Below, in pieces: positions 9,169 to 17,318 of a stretch of DNA of 64,000 bases. The translations under genes were made by a program, and so were the position numbers. The stretch comes from Nocardiopsis alborubida (GTDB taxonomy: Bacteria; Actinomycetota; Actinomycetes; Streptosporangiales; Streptosporangiaceae). Position 1 is the first letter of the stretch. Each line of letters opens with the position of its first letter. The stretch lies in the NCBI RefSeq assembly GCF_012396365.1, contig NZ_JAAXPG010000028.1:1-64000 (forward strand). The letters are read 5' to 3'. The notes below the pieces were generated by a model that ran no database searches, had not been told where the DNA came from, and saw only the letters and a list, made by a program, of their open reading frames with translations.

Positions 9169-10016
9169 TGTCCGTGACCGAGGTGGAACGGCCGGTCCCG
9201 GAGGAGCCCGGGGCCCTGGCGCGGATGCGCTGGGCGGTGGCCGACACCTGGGTGGTGGCGCGCCGCTACCTGCTGCACCTGGTGTACAAGCCCGACGAAC
9301 TCGTCGGCACGCTGATGGTGCCCGTCCTGGCCGTGCTGCTGTTCGGCTTCGTCTTCGGCGAGGCCATGGGCGCGGTCATGGACGCGCCCGGCGAGGAGTA
9401 CCGCGAGTTCCTGATGCCGGGGCTGTTCGCGCTGACCATGGCCTTCGGGATCGGCAACACCACGATCGCTGTGGTCACCGACGCCGGACGCGGCGTGGTC
9501 GACCGGTTCCGCACGCTGCCGATGGCCCCCGCCTCGCTGCTGGCCGGGCGGAGCCTGGCCGACGTGCTCTCCGCGGTGGTGGACCTGGCGGTGCTGGCCG
9601 GGATGGGGCTGCTGGTCGGCTGGCGGTGGCACGAGGGCCCGCTCTCCGCGCTGGCGGCACTGGGGCTGCTGTTGCTGCTGCGCCTGGCCTTCACCTGGAT
9701 CGGCATCTACCTGGGGCTGGTGGTGCGCAGTCCGGAGGCGGCGATGAAGTTCTTCTCGCTGGTCTTCCCGCTGGCCATGGTCGCGGACACCTTCGTGCCC
9801 ACCGACACCATGCCGGACTGGCTGGTGCCGGTGGCCGAGTGGAACCCGCTGTCGGCGACGGTGATCGCGGCCCGCGAGCTGTTCGGCAACCCTGTGGCGG
9901 CCAACGACTCCTGGATCGCGCAGAACGCGCTGCTCATGGCGGTGGTGTGGCCGCTGGTACTGATGATGGTCTTCGTGCCGCTGGCGCTGCGGCGCTACCG
10001 GAGGCTGAGCCGCTGA
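9165..10016 (+). CDS. ABC transporter permease (DrrB/ABC-2 type)
   Basis: A 283-residue ABC-2 membrane subunit. A soluble N-terminus of about 45 residues precedes six hydrophobic segments. The conserved ABC-2 stretches are present: a FLMPGLFALTMAFG region, a DRFRTLPMAPASLLAGR coupling segment and a final WNPLSATVIAARELFGNP. It pairs with the preceding ATPase, whose stop it overlaps, to form a DrrAB-like exporter. The substrate is unknown; such pairs commonly export hydrophobic antibiotics or lipids. Confidence 0.88.
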   Translation: MMSVTEVERPVPEEPGALARMRWAVADTWVVARRYLLHLVYKPDELVGTLMVPVLAVLLFGFVFGEAMGAVMDAPGEEYREFLMPGLFALTMAFGIGNTTIAVVTDAGRGVVDRFRTLPMAPASLLAGRSLADVLSAVVDLAVLAGMGLLVGWRWHEGPLSALAALGLLLLLRLAFTWIGIYLGLVVRSPEAAMKFFSLVFPLAMVADTFVPTDTMPDWLVPVAEWNPLSATVIAARELFGNPVAANDSWIAQNALLMAVVWPLVLMMVFVPLALRRYRRLSR

Positions 10017-10148
10017 GGCAGCGATGAGGCACTGACACGGCACCGCCCGGAACGCCTCCGGTCCGGGCCGATGAGTTCCCGACGCCTTCCGAGTCCGTAC
10101 ACACGAACGAACCGCACCGTGCGGATCCGACGGACGAGGAAGACGACG

Positions 10149-11894
10149 ATGAACGGCGCGAAGCCGACCCCCGCACGCGCGGGAGGGCGCGAGTGGCTCG
10201 GGCTCGGGGTGCTGGCCCTGCCCACCCTGCTGCTCTCCCTGGACATGAGCGTGCTCTACCTGGCGCTGCCCCACCTGGCCGCCGACCTGCGGCCCTCCGG
10301 CAGCCAGCTGCTGTGGATCATGGACGTCTACGGATTCATGATCGCCGGGTTCCTCATCACCATGGGCACCCTCGGCGACCGCATCGGCCGCAGGCGCCTG
10401 CTGATGATCGGCGCCGCCGCCTTCGGGGTGGCCTCCGTGGCCGCGGCCTTCGCTCCCAGCTCCGCCGCGCTCATCGCCACCCGCGCACTCATGGGCGTGG
10501 CCGGGGCCACCCTCATGCCCTCCACCCTCGCCCTGATCAGCAACATGTTCGTCAACCCGCGGCAGCGCGCCGTGGCCATCTCGGTGTGGACGAGCTGCTT
10601 CATGGGCGGCACCGCCATCGGCCCGGTCGTGGGCGGGCTCCTCCTGGAGTGGTTCTGGTGGGGTTCGGTGTTCCTGCTCGGCGTCCCCGTCATGCTGCTG
10701 CTCCTGGTGTGCGCGCCCCTGCTGCTCCCCGAGCACCGCGCGCCCGACCCCGGGCGGCTGGACCTGGTCAGCGTCGCCCTGTCCCTGGCCGCCATCCTGC
10801 CGATCGTCTACGGCCTCAAGGCCGTCGCCGAGGGCGGACCGCTCCTCGGCCCGCTCGTCTGCCTCGCCTTCGGGCTGGCCATGGGCGCGGTGTTCGCCCG
10901 CCGCCAGCTGCGCCTGCCCGACCCGCTGCTGGACCTCGGACTGTTCCGCCAGCCCTCCTTCGGCGTCGCGCTGGGCGTGATGATGGCGGGCGCGGTCACC
11001 ATGGGCGGCACGTTCCTCCTGATCAGCCAGTACCTCCAGATGGTCGCCGGACACTCCTCGCTGGTCGCGGGGATGTGGCAGGTGCCCCCGGCGCTGGCGA
11101 TGATCGCCGCCACCATGGCCGGAGGGCCGCTGGCCGCCCGCGTGGGCCGGGCCAACGTCATCGGCGGCGGCATGTTCGTGACCGCGTCGGGGTTCGCCCT
11201 GCTGTTCCTGGTCCCCGTCGAGGGCGGGACACCGCTCGTGGTCGCCGGGCTGCTGCTGGCCTCGGTGGGGCTGGGCCCCGGCGCGGCGCTGGTCACCGAC
11301 ATCGTGGTGGGCTCGGCGCCCAGGGAGAGGGCCGGGGCCGCCGCGTCCATGTCCGAGACCAGCGGGGAGTTCGGCGTCGCCATGGGCGTGGCCCTGCTGG
11401 GCAGCCTGGCCTCGGCGGTCTACCGCGCCGGGATGACCGTGCCCGAGGGCGTGCCCGAGGAGGCGGGCCAGACCCTGCCCGCTGCCGTGGCCGCGGCAGC
11501 GGAGCTGCCCGCGGGCCTGGCCGAGAGCCTGCTCGGTCCGGCGCGCGAGGCCTTCACCTCCGGCATCAACCTGGTCGGGGTGATCGGCTGCGCGGCCATG
11601 GCCGTGTTCGGGACGGCCGCCGTGGTCCTGCTGCGCTCGGCGCCGTCGGGGACGCCTCAGGAGCGCGAACCGGCGGAGGAACCGGTGGACGCCTCGGGGA
11701 AGGGGACCGCGGACACACCCGCGGCCGGGCCCGGGAGCGCCCCGGCGCCCGGCCCGGCGGACGGGCGGCTGACGGGAGGGGAACCGGAGGCGGACCCCGC
11801 CGAGAAAACGGTGGCAGGAGAACCGCCGCTGGCCGATGAGTCCGCGGACGCCGACGGGTCGGTACGGGTGAGCGGCACCGAGCGCCGGACCTGA
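10149..11894 (+). CDS. MFS multidrug transporter, DHA2 (QacA/EmrB) family
   Basis: A 581-residue 14-helix major facilitator. The first helix contains LDMSVLYLALPHLAADL and the loop motif GTLGDRIGRRRLL lies between helices 2 and 3. Helix 5 carries the antiporter motif region (AIGPVVGGLL). These match drug:proton antiporters of the SmvA/QacA type. ATG 10149 is chosen because a GAGGAAG ribosome site lies about 8 bases upstream; 26 upstream codons in the same frame lack one. The last 80 or so residues are an acidic, Gly/Ala/Pro-rich cytoplasmic tail, unusual in length for the family. It sits 130 bp behind the ABC permease. Confidence 0.88.
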   Translation: MNGAKPTPARAGGREWLGLGVLALPTLLLSLDMSVLYLALPHLAADLRPSGSQLLWIMDVYGFMIAGFLITMGTLGDRIGRRRLLMIGAAAFGVASVAAAFAPSSAALIATRALMGVAGATLMPSTLALISNMFVNPRQRAVAISVWTSCFMGGTAIGPVVGGLLLEWFWWGSVFLLGVPVMLLLLVCAPLLLPEHRAPDPGRLDLVSVALSLAAILPIVYGLKAVAEGGPLLGPLVCLAFGLAMGAVFARRQLRLPDPLLDLGLFRQPSFGVALGVMMAGAVTMGGTFLLISQYLQMVAGHSSLVAGMWQVPPALAMIAATMAGGPLAARVGRANVIGGGMFVTASGFALLFLVPVEGGTPLVVAGLLLASVGLGPGAALVTDIVVGSAPRERAGAAASMSETSGEFGVAMGVALLGSLASAVYRAGMTVPEGVPEEAGQTLPAAVAAAAELPAGLAESLLGPAREAFTSGINLVGVIGCAAMAVFGTAAVVLLRSAPSGTPQEREPAEEPVDASGKGTADTPAAGPGSAPAPGPADGRLTGGEPEADPAEKTVAGEPPLADESADADGSVRVSGTERRT

Positions 11895-11948
11895 GACGAC
11901 CCGGACCGGACGCCGCGGACCCGCACACCACACCACCCGGAGGACACC

Positions 11949-12338
11949 ATGGAACGCCCCAACCTCGACGGCATGCTGCTCGCCACCACCGACCCCGACC
12001 GCCTGCACGACTGGTACGCCGACGTCCTCTCCCCGCAGGACGACGTCGACATGGACGGCTACCGCGTCCTGCGCCTGGGGACCTTCCACCTGCTCATCGA
12101 CCGCCGGGACGACGTCGCCCCCAAGGCGGGCGACCCGACGCGCATGATCCTCAACGTCGACGTGGACGACGCCCGCGCCGTCGCCGCCCGCGTGGACGCG
12201 CGGGGCACCGGGTGGCTGGCGCCCCTGGAGGACCGCGACGGCAGCCTGTTCGGCACCGCCGTCGACCCCGACGGCAACCACGTCCAGATCATCCAGCTCA
12301 GCGACGAGCACCGCGCCGCCATGGCGCGCGAGAGCTAG
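11949..12338 (+). CDS. VOC-superfamily (glyoxalase/dioxygenase fold) protein
   Basis: A 129-residue single VOC domain. It has a paired beta-alpha-beta-beta-beta arrangement, an N-terminal metal-ligand-like region DGMLLATTDPDRLHDWYADVL and a C-terminal AVDPDGNHVQIIQL strand with the usual acidic metal-ligand position. A GGAGGACACC ribosome site precedes the ATG. The next gene is another VOC protein and the third is a sigma factor; all run in the same direction with gaps of ten bases or less. The domain may be an enzyme or a drug-binding bleomycin-resistance-type protein. Confidence 0.8.
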   Translation: MERPNLDGMLLATTDPDRLHDWYADVLSPQDDVDMDGYRVLRLGTFHLLIDRRDDVAPKAGDPTRMILNVDVDDARAVAARVDARGTGWLAPLEDRDGSLFGTAVDPDGNHVQIIQLSDEHRAAMARES

Positions 12339-12348
12339 GGGGAAGACC

Positions 12349-12732
12349 GTGTTCGACACCACCAGGGCCTTCGGCTCCTTCGCCGTCCCCGACCCCGACC
12401 GGGCCCGGGAGTTCTACGGCACCACCCTCGGGCTCTCGGTCGGGCCCGTCGAGGGCATGGAGGAGCACGGCCTGCTCAGCATCGACCTGGGGGAGGGGCG
12501 GGCGATCCTCGTCTACCCCAAGCCCGACCACGAGCCCGCGGGCTTCACCGTCCTCAACCTGCCCGTGGACGACATCGACGCCGTCGTGGACGAGCTCTCC
12601 CGCCGCGGCGTCGGGATGCTCCGCTACGAGGGCTTCGACCAGGACGGGAAGGGGATCTCGCGGGGCGTCCCGACGGTGGCGTGGTTCGCCGACCCGTTCG
12701 GGAACGTGTGTTCCGTCATACAGGAGGCGTAA
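12349..12732 (+). CDS. VOC-superfamily protein
   Basis: A 127-residue second VOC domain, starting at GTG 12349 ten bases after the previous gene. It shows FAVPDPDRAREFYGTTLGL at the N-terminus and AWFADPFGNVCSVIQEA at the C-terminus, the standard first and last strands of the fold. It is only moderately like its neighbour, so this is a functional pair and not a recent duplicate. The stop is one base before the GTG of the sigma-factor gene, whose ribosome site lies inside this gene, so all three are co-translated. Confidence 0.82.
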   Translation: MFDTTRAFGSFAVPDPDRAREFYGTTLGLSVGPVEGMEEHGLLSIDLGEGRAILVYPKPDHEPAGFTVLNLPVDDIDAVVDELSRRGVGMLRYEGFDQDGKGISRGVPTVAWFADPFGNVCSVIQEA

Positions 12733-12733
12733 C

Positions 12734-13726
12734 GTGACGGTCGTGGTGGAACACGCGTCCGACCAGGACTTCATGAGTCTCGCCGACCCCTACCGGCGCG
12801 AGCTGTTCGCGCACTGCTACCGCATGCTGGGGTCGGTGCACGACGCCGAGGACCTGGTGCAGGAGACCTACCTGCGCGCCTGGAAGGCCTACGACCGGTT
12901 CGAGGGCCGATCCAGCCTGCGCACCTGGCTCCACCGGATCGCCACCACGGCCTGCCTGACCGCCCTGGACAAGCGTCAGCGGCGGCCCCTGCCCACCGGG
13001 CTCGGCGGGCCCACCGCCGAGCCCGAGGGCGAACTCGCCGACCGCCCGGAGCTGCCCTGGCTGGAGCCGGTGCCCGACGTCCTGGTCGGCGCGGACGACC
13101 CCGGCGCGGTCGTGGCCGCGCGCGAGAGCGTGCGCCTGGCCCTGGTCGCCGCGCTCCAGTACCTGCAACCCAGGCAGCGGGCGGTGCTGATCCTGCGCGA
13201 CGTGCTGCGCTACAGCGCGGCCGAGGTCGCCGACACCCTCGGTGTCTCAGTCCCCGCGGTCAACAGCCTGCTCCAGCGGGCCCGCGCCCAGCTGGCCCGG
13301 GTGACCCCCACCGAGGAGGAGGTCGCCGAGCCCCGGGCGGAGCAGCGCGAGGTCCTGGCCCGGTACGTCAACGCGTTCGAGTCCTACGACATCTCGGCGA
13401 TCACCGAGCTGTTCACCGCCGACGCGGTGTTCGAGATGCCGCCCTTCGCCACGTGGGTGCGCGGCGCCGAGCACGTCGGCCGCCTCATCGCCGCCCACTG
13501 CCCGGCCAGCGGCCCGGGCGACCTGGCGCTGGTGCCGACCGCCGCCAACGGGCAGCACGCCTTCGCGCTGTACATGCGGGGCGGCGACGGCGCCCACCGG
13601 GCGTTCGGGATCCAGGTGCTGGAGCTGGCAGCCGGGGGAGGCGCGGTCTCCCACGCGGTGATGTTCTTCGACACCGCGCTCTTCCGGCATTTCGGACTGC
13701 CCGCCGTGCTGTCCCCGCGCCGCTGA
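12734..13726 (+). CDS. ECF RNA polymerase sigma factor with SnoaL-like C-terminal domain
   Basis: A 330-residue protein. Region 2 lies at about residues 15-85 (FAHCYRMLGSVHDAEDLVQETYLRAWKA). Region 4 lies at about 135-185 (RQRAVLILRDVLRYSAAEVADTLGVSVPAVNSLLQRAR). About 130 further residues form a SnoaL/NTF2-like fold (ITELFTADAVFEMPPFATWVRG). This layout matches the long ECF group represented by TIGR02960, in which the extra domain replaces a separate anti-sigma factor. GTG 12734 has AGGAGG directly upstream. Close coupling to two VOC genes suggests they sense the same stress or compound, which is inference. Confidence 0.88.
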   Translation: MTVVVEHASDQDFMSLADPYRRELFAHCYRMLGSVHDAEDLVQETYLRAWKAYDRFEGRSSLRTWLHRIATTACLTALDKRQRRPLPTGLGGPTAEPEGELADRPELPWLEPVPDVLVGADDPGAVVAARESVRLALVAALQYLQPRQRAVLILRDVLRYSAAEVADTLGVSVPAVNSLLQRARAQLARVTPTEEEVAEPRAEQREVLARYVNAFESYDISAITELFTADAVFEMPPFATWVRGAEHVGRLIAAHCPASGPGDLALVPTAANGQHAFALYMRGGDGAHRAFGIQVLELAAGGGAVSHAVMFFDTALFRHFGLPAVLSPRR

Positions 13727-14017
13727 GGCGGTGGCGCGACACGCGGGCGGCCGTCGGCGGTCGCAGAGAGGACGGATCCGTGTCCGGAGTGCGAAAAGTC
13801 GGGGGCCGGGGGTCTGGCGCCGGTGGGTTCGCCGGTCAGGGGATTTTCCTTCCCGCGCACGCGGTAGGACCGGAGGGCCGGGGGTTCGCCGCTGGTATTT
13901 CCGCTGGTCAGACGCATGATTCCCACGCGTGAGGGGTGCGCGCTTGGGGCCCGGCCGTACGCACGGGAGTCGGAGCCAACACGTTTTCCAGGCGGATCGT
14001 TACCACGTTTTTCGGTG

Positions 14018-14032
14018 CCATGTGACACATGG
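14018..14032. promoter_or_regulatory. Inverted repeat upstream of the cold-shock gene
   Basis: A perfect 7-1-7 palindrome, CCATGTG-A-CACATGG, lies 155 bp before the cold-shock gene start in a local AT-richer zone. A TAGATT hexamer follows at 14063-14068 and could be a -10 element. If so, the palindrome would sit just upstream of the -35 position, as expected for an activator or repressor site. The rest of 13727-14186 shows no gene; it contains this site and a probable long 5' untranslated leader. Confidence 0.4.
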
Positions 14033-14186
14033 TCACTCTGGGGCAGCTGGAAAAATCTGTGCTAGATTCAGTGGAGTTGCAGTCGTGATTCCCGTTGGAT
14101 GTACATCTTTTTCGGGTTATTGCCGCAGTGACGGGAAAATCGTCAGACCGCGGTTTTCTTCATACTCCCGAACGAGAGGAACTCCC

Positions 14187-14390
14187 ATGGCGACCGGCAA
14201 GGTCAAGTGGTTCAACGGTGAAAAGGGCTTCGGCTTCATCGAGCAGGACGGCGGCGGCCCCGACGTCTTCGCCCACTACTCCGCCATCCAGGCCAACGGC
14301 TACCGCGAGCTCGCGGAGGGCCAGGCCGTGGACTTCGACGTCACCCAGGGTGCCAAGGGCCTTCAGGCCGACAACATCACCCTGATCTGA
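14187..14390 (+). CDS. Cold-shock protein, CspA family
   Basis: A 67-residue single cold-shock domain. RNP1 is KGFGFIEQ (residues 14-21) and RNP2 is VFAHY (about 29-33). It starts MATGKVKWFNGEKGFGF, exactly as most actinobacterial CspA proteins do. It binds single-stranded RNA/DNA and melts RNA structure. AGAGGAACTCCC precedes the ATG. About 120 bases separate the putative promoter from the start, consistent with the regulated leaders of cspA mRNAs. An RNA helicase lies just beyond its terminator, a functionally sensible pairing. Confidence 0.95.
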   Translation: MATGKVKWFNGEKGFGFIEQDGGGPDVFAHYSAIQANGYRELAEGQAVDFDVTQGAKGLQADNITLI

Positions 14391-14407
14391 CTGAGCTGAG
14401 ACTCCTT

Positions 14408-14459
14408 CCGGGGCAGGGGCCCGCCCTCGCGGCGGTGGCCCCTCCCCGGTTTTGCTTTT
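14408..14459 (+). terminator. Intrinsic terminator after the cold-shock gene
   Basis: A long GC-rich stem runs from CCGGGG (14408-14413) to CCCCGG (14444-14449), with an inner GGGGCC/GGCCCC continuation. A T-rich run (TTTTGCTTTT, 14450-14459) follows directly. It lies 18 bases past the csp stop and is one of the few textbook intrinsic terminators in this window. Confidence 0.8.
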
Positions 14460-14638
14460 CCCGGACCGCTCTTCTGGCCGTCGTTCTCCGACAGGCGCGG
14501 GTCCGGTTCTCCGCCACGACCCCGGGTTCTCCGTGCGGGCCGTGGATCCAAGACTCTTTCCGGCGCACACCCGGTGTCACACGCCGAAGCCCCCCGCGGG
14601 CTTCCCGCCAGGCACGCGTCGGCGGCGAAAGGCCCCAT

Positions 14639-16126
14639 ATGAACCAACCTCGCACCAACGCGCGTCGCGGCCGTCCCTCCGGCAGCTACGGCCGTCAGCG
14701 CCCCCACCAGTCCAGCGGCCGCCCCCAGCGCAGCGGCTTCGGCGGACGCCAGGCGGGACGCTCCTCCGGAGAGTTCGCGCTCCCCGTCTCCACCACCCCC
14801 GCGCTCGACCCGGTCCACGCCTTCCAGGACCTGGAGATGCCCGCGCCGCTGAAGTCGACGCTGGCCCGCCAGGGCCTGACCACACCGTCGGCCATCCAGG
14901 CGGCGACGCTGCCCAACTCGCTGGCCGGGCGCGACGTCCTGGGCCGCAGCCAGACCGGTTCGGGCAAGACGCTGGCCTTCGGGCTGGCCCTGCTCGCCCG
15001 GCTGGAGGGCCGCGTGGCCGACCCCCACCGCCCCCTGGCCGTGGTGCTCGCCCCCACCCGCGAACTCGCCCAGCAGGTGAACGACTCGCTCACCCCCTAC
15101 GCCCGTTCGCTGCGCGTGCGCACGACGACCGTGGTGGGCGGCATGCCCATCAGCCGTCAGGCCCGCGCCCTGCGTCAGGGCGTGGAGCTGGTTGTGGCCA
15201 CCCCGGGCCGCCTGCGCGACCTGATGGAGCGCGGCGACTGCGTCCTGGACCAGGTGGACGTCACCGTCCTGGACGAGGCCGACCAGATGACCGACATGGG
15301 CTTCATGCCGCAGGTCACCGCGATCCTGATGGAGGTGCCCGCCGGGGGACAGCGCATGCTGTTCTCGGCCACCCTGGACCGCAACGTCGACACCCTGGTC
15401 CGCCGGTTCCTGAACGACCCGGTGGTCCACTCGGTCGACCCGTCCGAGGGCGCCGTCTCCACCATGGAGCACCACGTCCTGCACGTGTCGCACATCGACA
15501 AGCAGACCACCGCCACCCACATCGCGGCCCGCGACGGACAGGTCATCCTGTTCCTGGACACCAAGCACGCCGTGGACCGGATGGCCAAGCACCTGCTCAA
15601 CAGCGGCGTCCGCGCGGCACCGCTGCACGGCGGCCGGTCCCAGCCCCAGCGCACCCGCACCCTCAAGCAGTTCAAGGAGGGCACGGTGACCGCGCTGGTC
15701 GCCACCAACGTCGCCGCGCGCGGCATCCACGTGGACGGGCTGGACCTGGTGGTCAACATCGACCCGCCCACGGACCACAAGGACTACCTGCACCGGGGCG
15801 GGCGCACCGCCCGCGCGGGTGAGACGGGCAGCGTGGTCACGCTCGTGCTGCCCAACGAGCGTCGTGACATGGCCAGGCTGATGCAGCGGGCGCGGATCGA
15901 CGCGCAGGTCGCCCAGGTGAGCGCCGGCGACCCCGAGCTGGCTCGGGTGACCGGCGCCCGGGAGCCCTCCGGGGTCCCGGTGTCCCTGCCCAGCGGCCCG
16001 CGGGAGGAGCCGCGCCGCCAGGGCGGCCGCGGATCGGCCTCGCGCGGCGGGTCGGCCCCGCGCGGCGGTTCGGCCTCGCGCGGCGGGTCGGCCTCGCGCC
16101 GCCGCGGCCCCCGCCGCCCGGCCTAG
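14639..16126 (+). CDS. DEAD-box ATP-dependent RNA helicase
   Basis: A 495-residue helicase. Motif I SQTGSGKT lies near residue 104, PTRELAQQV near 140, DEAD near 209, SAT near 242 and HRGGRTAR (motif VI) near 385. Basic, disordered tails flank the core. The N-terminus is rich in Arg/Ser/Gly/Gln and the C-terminus ends in near-tandem SRGGSAPRGGSASRGGSAS units, typical of RNA-binding tails in RhlE/CsdA-like enzymes. Its position behind a cold-shock gene suggests RNA remodelling at low temperature, although a terminator separates the two genes, so it needs its own promoter. Confidence 0.93.
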   Translation: MNQPRTNARRGRPSGSYGRQRPHQSSGRPQRSGFGGRQAGRSSGEFALPVSTTPALDPVHAFQDLEMPAPLKSTLARQGLTTPSAIQAATLPNSLAGRDVLGRSQTGSGKTLAFGLALLARLEGRVADPHRPLAVVLAPTRELAQQVNDSLTPYARSLRVRTTTVVGGMPISRQARALRQGVELVVATPGRLRDLMERGDCVLDQVDVTVLDEADQMTDMGFMPQVTAILMEVPAGGQRMLFSATLDRNVDTLVRRFLNDPVVHSVDPSEGAVSTMEHHVLHVSHIDKQTTATHIAARDGQVILFLDTKHAVDRMAKHLLNSGVRAAPLHGGRSQPQRTRTLKQFKEGTVTALVATNVAARGIHVDGLDLVVNIDPPTDHKDYLHRGGRTARAGETGSVVTLVLPNERRDMARLMQRARIDAQVAQVSAGDPELARVTGAREPSGVPVSLPSGPREEPRRQGGRGSASRGGSAPRGGSASRGGSASRRRGPRRPA

Positions 16127-16177
16127 CCCGTATTCCTCGGAAGCGCCCCGGGCACCGGTTCCCGGTGTCCGGTCCCC

Positions 16178-16213
16178 GTGTGCCCGGTCGTGGAGATCCA
16201 CGGCCGGGCACAC
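16178..16213. terminator. Hairpin terminator shared by helicase and SUMF1 remnant
   Basis: A 16-bp stem (left arm 16178-16193, right arm 16198-16213) with a single non-Watson-Crick position and the loop AGAT. It follows the helicase stop by 50 bases and can end transcripts from either direction. A related hairpin lies at 19435-19471 after the intact SUMF1-domain gene, so this copy travelled with the duplicated segment. Confidence 0.65.
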
Positions 16214-16250
16214 GGCTCTCTGGCCGTACCGGACGGGCGCGCCGCCCGGT

Positions 16251-16385
16251 TCACAGCGATCCGGCGAGCCGGAATCCCAGGCCGTCGACGCGCAGGGTCG
16301 GGTGGCTCCTGCGGCGGCACGGCGTCCAGCGGCCCCCTCGGGGGGCACCCTCCGCCGCGGGACGCGCGGTGCGGTCCGGGGACCG
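16251..16385 (-). pseudogene. Truncated 3' end of a SUMF1-domain gene
   Basis: Read leftwards, this piece encodes CRRRSHPTLRVDGLGFRLAGSL and a stop. That matches the last residues of the SUMF1-domain protein ending at 19506 (CRRKSHPTLRVDDLGFRLARSL). Further upstream the match continues in another frame (G-P-H-R-A-S-R-G-G-G against Y-G-P-Y-R-V-F-R-G-G-G). The copy is thus both truncated and frameshifted. It has no start codon and overlaps the MerR promoter region, so it is a remnant. Confidence 0.75.
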
Positions 16386-16451
16386 CGGAGCCTGCACTAG
16401 CGTTCCGGGTGGAGCAGCGGTCGTCAGACCATGAGCGCGGAGGGGGCCGTC

Positions 16452-17210
16452 ATGGCGTGGAGCACCCGTCAACTGGCCGAGTTGGCCGGAACGACCCTGC
16501 GCACGGTGCGGCACTACCACGACGTCGGCCTGCTGGCCGAGCCCGAGCGCGGCGCCAACGGCTACAAGCGCTACAAGGTCGAGCACCTGGTGCGGGTCAT
16601 GCGCGTCAAACGCCTCTCGGACCTGGGGTTCTCCCTGGTGCAGATCGCCCAGATGGGCGAGGCCGACGCCTACCCCGAACAGGAGCTGCGGGCCCTGGAC
16701 GGCGAACTCGCCCAGGCCATCGAGCGCCTGGAGGGGATGCGCGCGGAGCTGGCCCTGGCCCTGCGCGCGCCCGGGCCGACCGAACTGCCGCCCGACGTGG
16801 CCCAGGCCGCCGCCGAGACCGCGATGACCGAGGCCGACCGTTCCCTGACCGCGGTCATAACGCGCCTGTTCACACCGCAGACCCAGCGGGCCTTCGCCGA
16901 GCTGGTGCGGGCCCACGGTTCCTGCCCCGCCGACGAGGAGTTCAACGACCTGCCCGCCGACGCCGACGAGCGGACACGCCGCGAGCTCACCGAACGGCTG
17001 TCGCGCACCTCCCGCGCCCTGCTGTCCGACCGCCCGGAGCTGCGCATCACCCAGGCCCCGACGGCCATCGACCGGCACAAGGCCGCCCAGGCCTTCGCCA
17101 CAGCGCTGAACGAGTTGTACAACCCCGCCCAGCTCGACGTCCTCAACCGCCTCTCCCGCGCGGCGGTGGCGGATCTGGAGACCGACCAGCAGGCCGACCA
17201 GCGGCCCTGA
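16452..17210 (+). CDS. MerR-family transcriptional regulator
   Basis: A 252-residue protein. Residues 1-70 form a MerR winged helix (TRQLAELAGTTLRTVRHYHDVGLLAEPERG, then NGYKRYKVEHL). A long helical segment follows (about 80-115), then a C-terminal domain without recognisable metal-binding cysteines, so it probably senses an organic ligand or stress. ATG 16452 is preferred over ATG 16431 because GGAGGGGG lies six bases before it. MerR proteins usually regulate from a site between promoter elements; no neighbouring target in the same direction is obvious. Confidence 0.85.
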   Translation: MAWSTRQLAELAGTTLRTVRHYHDVGLLAEPERGANGYKRYKVEHLVRVMRVKRLSDLGFSLVQIAQMGEADAYPEQELRALDGELAQAIERLEGMRAELALALRAPGPTELPPDVAQAAAETAMTEADRSLTAVITRLFTPQTQRAFAELVRAHGSCPADEEFNDLPADADERTRRELTERLSRTSRALLSDRPELRITQAPTAIDRHKAAQAFATALNELYNPAQLDVLNRLSRAAVADLETDQQADQRP

Positions 17211-17318
17211 ACGGCCGGGTGGCCCGCCGGGGCCCGCGGTCACCGGTCCCGCCCGGCCGGGAGGCGCGGTGAGGCGCTGGGCCGAGGCCGCTCCCGTGCG
17301 GCCGCGACCCAGCGGGGC

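Noticed and set aside
8460..12362. A 1300-codon open frame on the reverse strand opposite the ABC/MFS/VOC genes
   Set aside because: It is the complement of strongly coding GC-biased genes, His/Gln/Gly/Arg-rich without domains or a ribosome site. It is a shadow of genes on the other strand.
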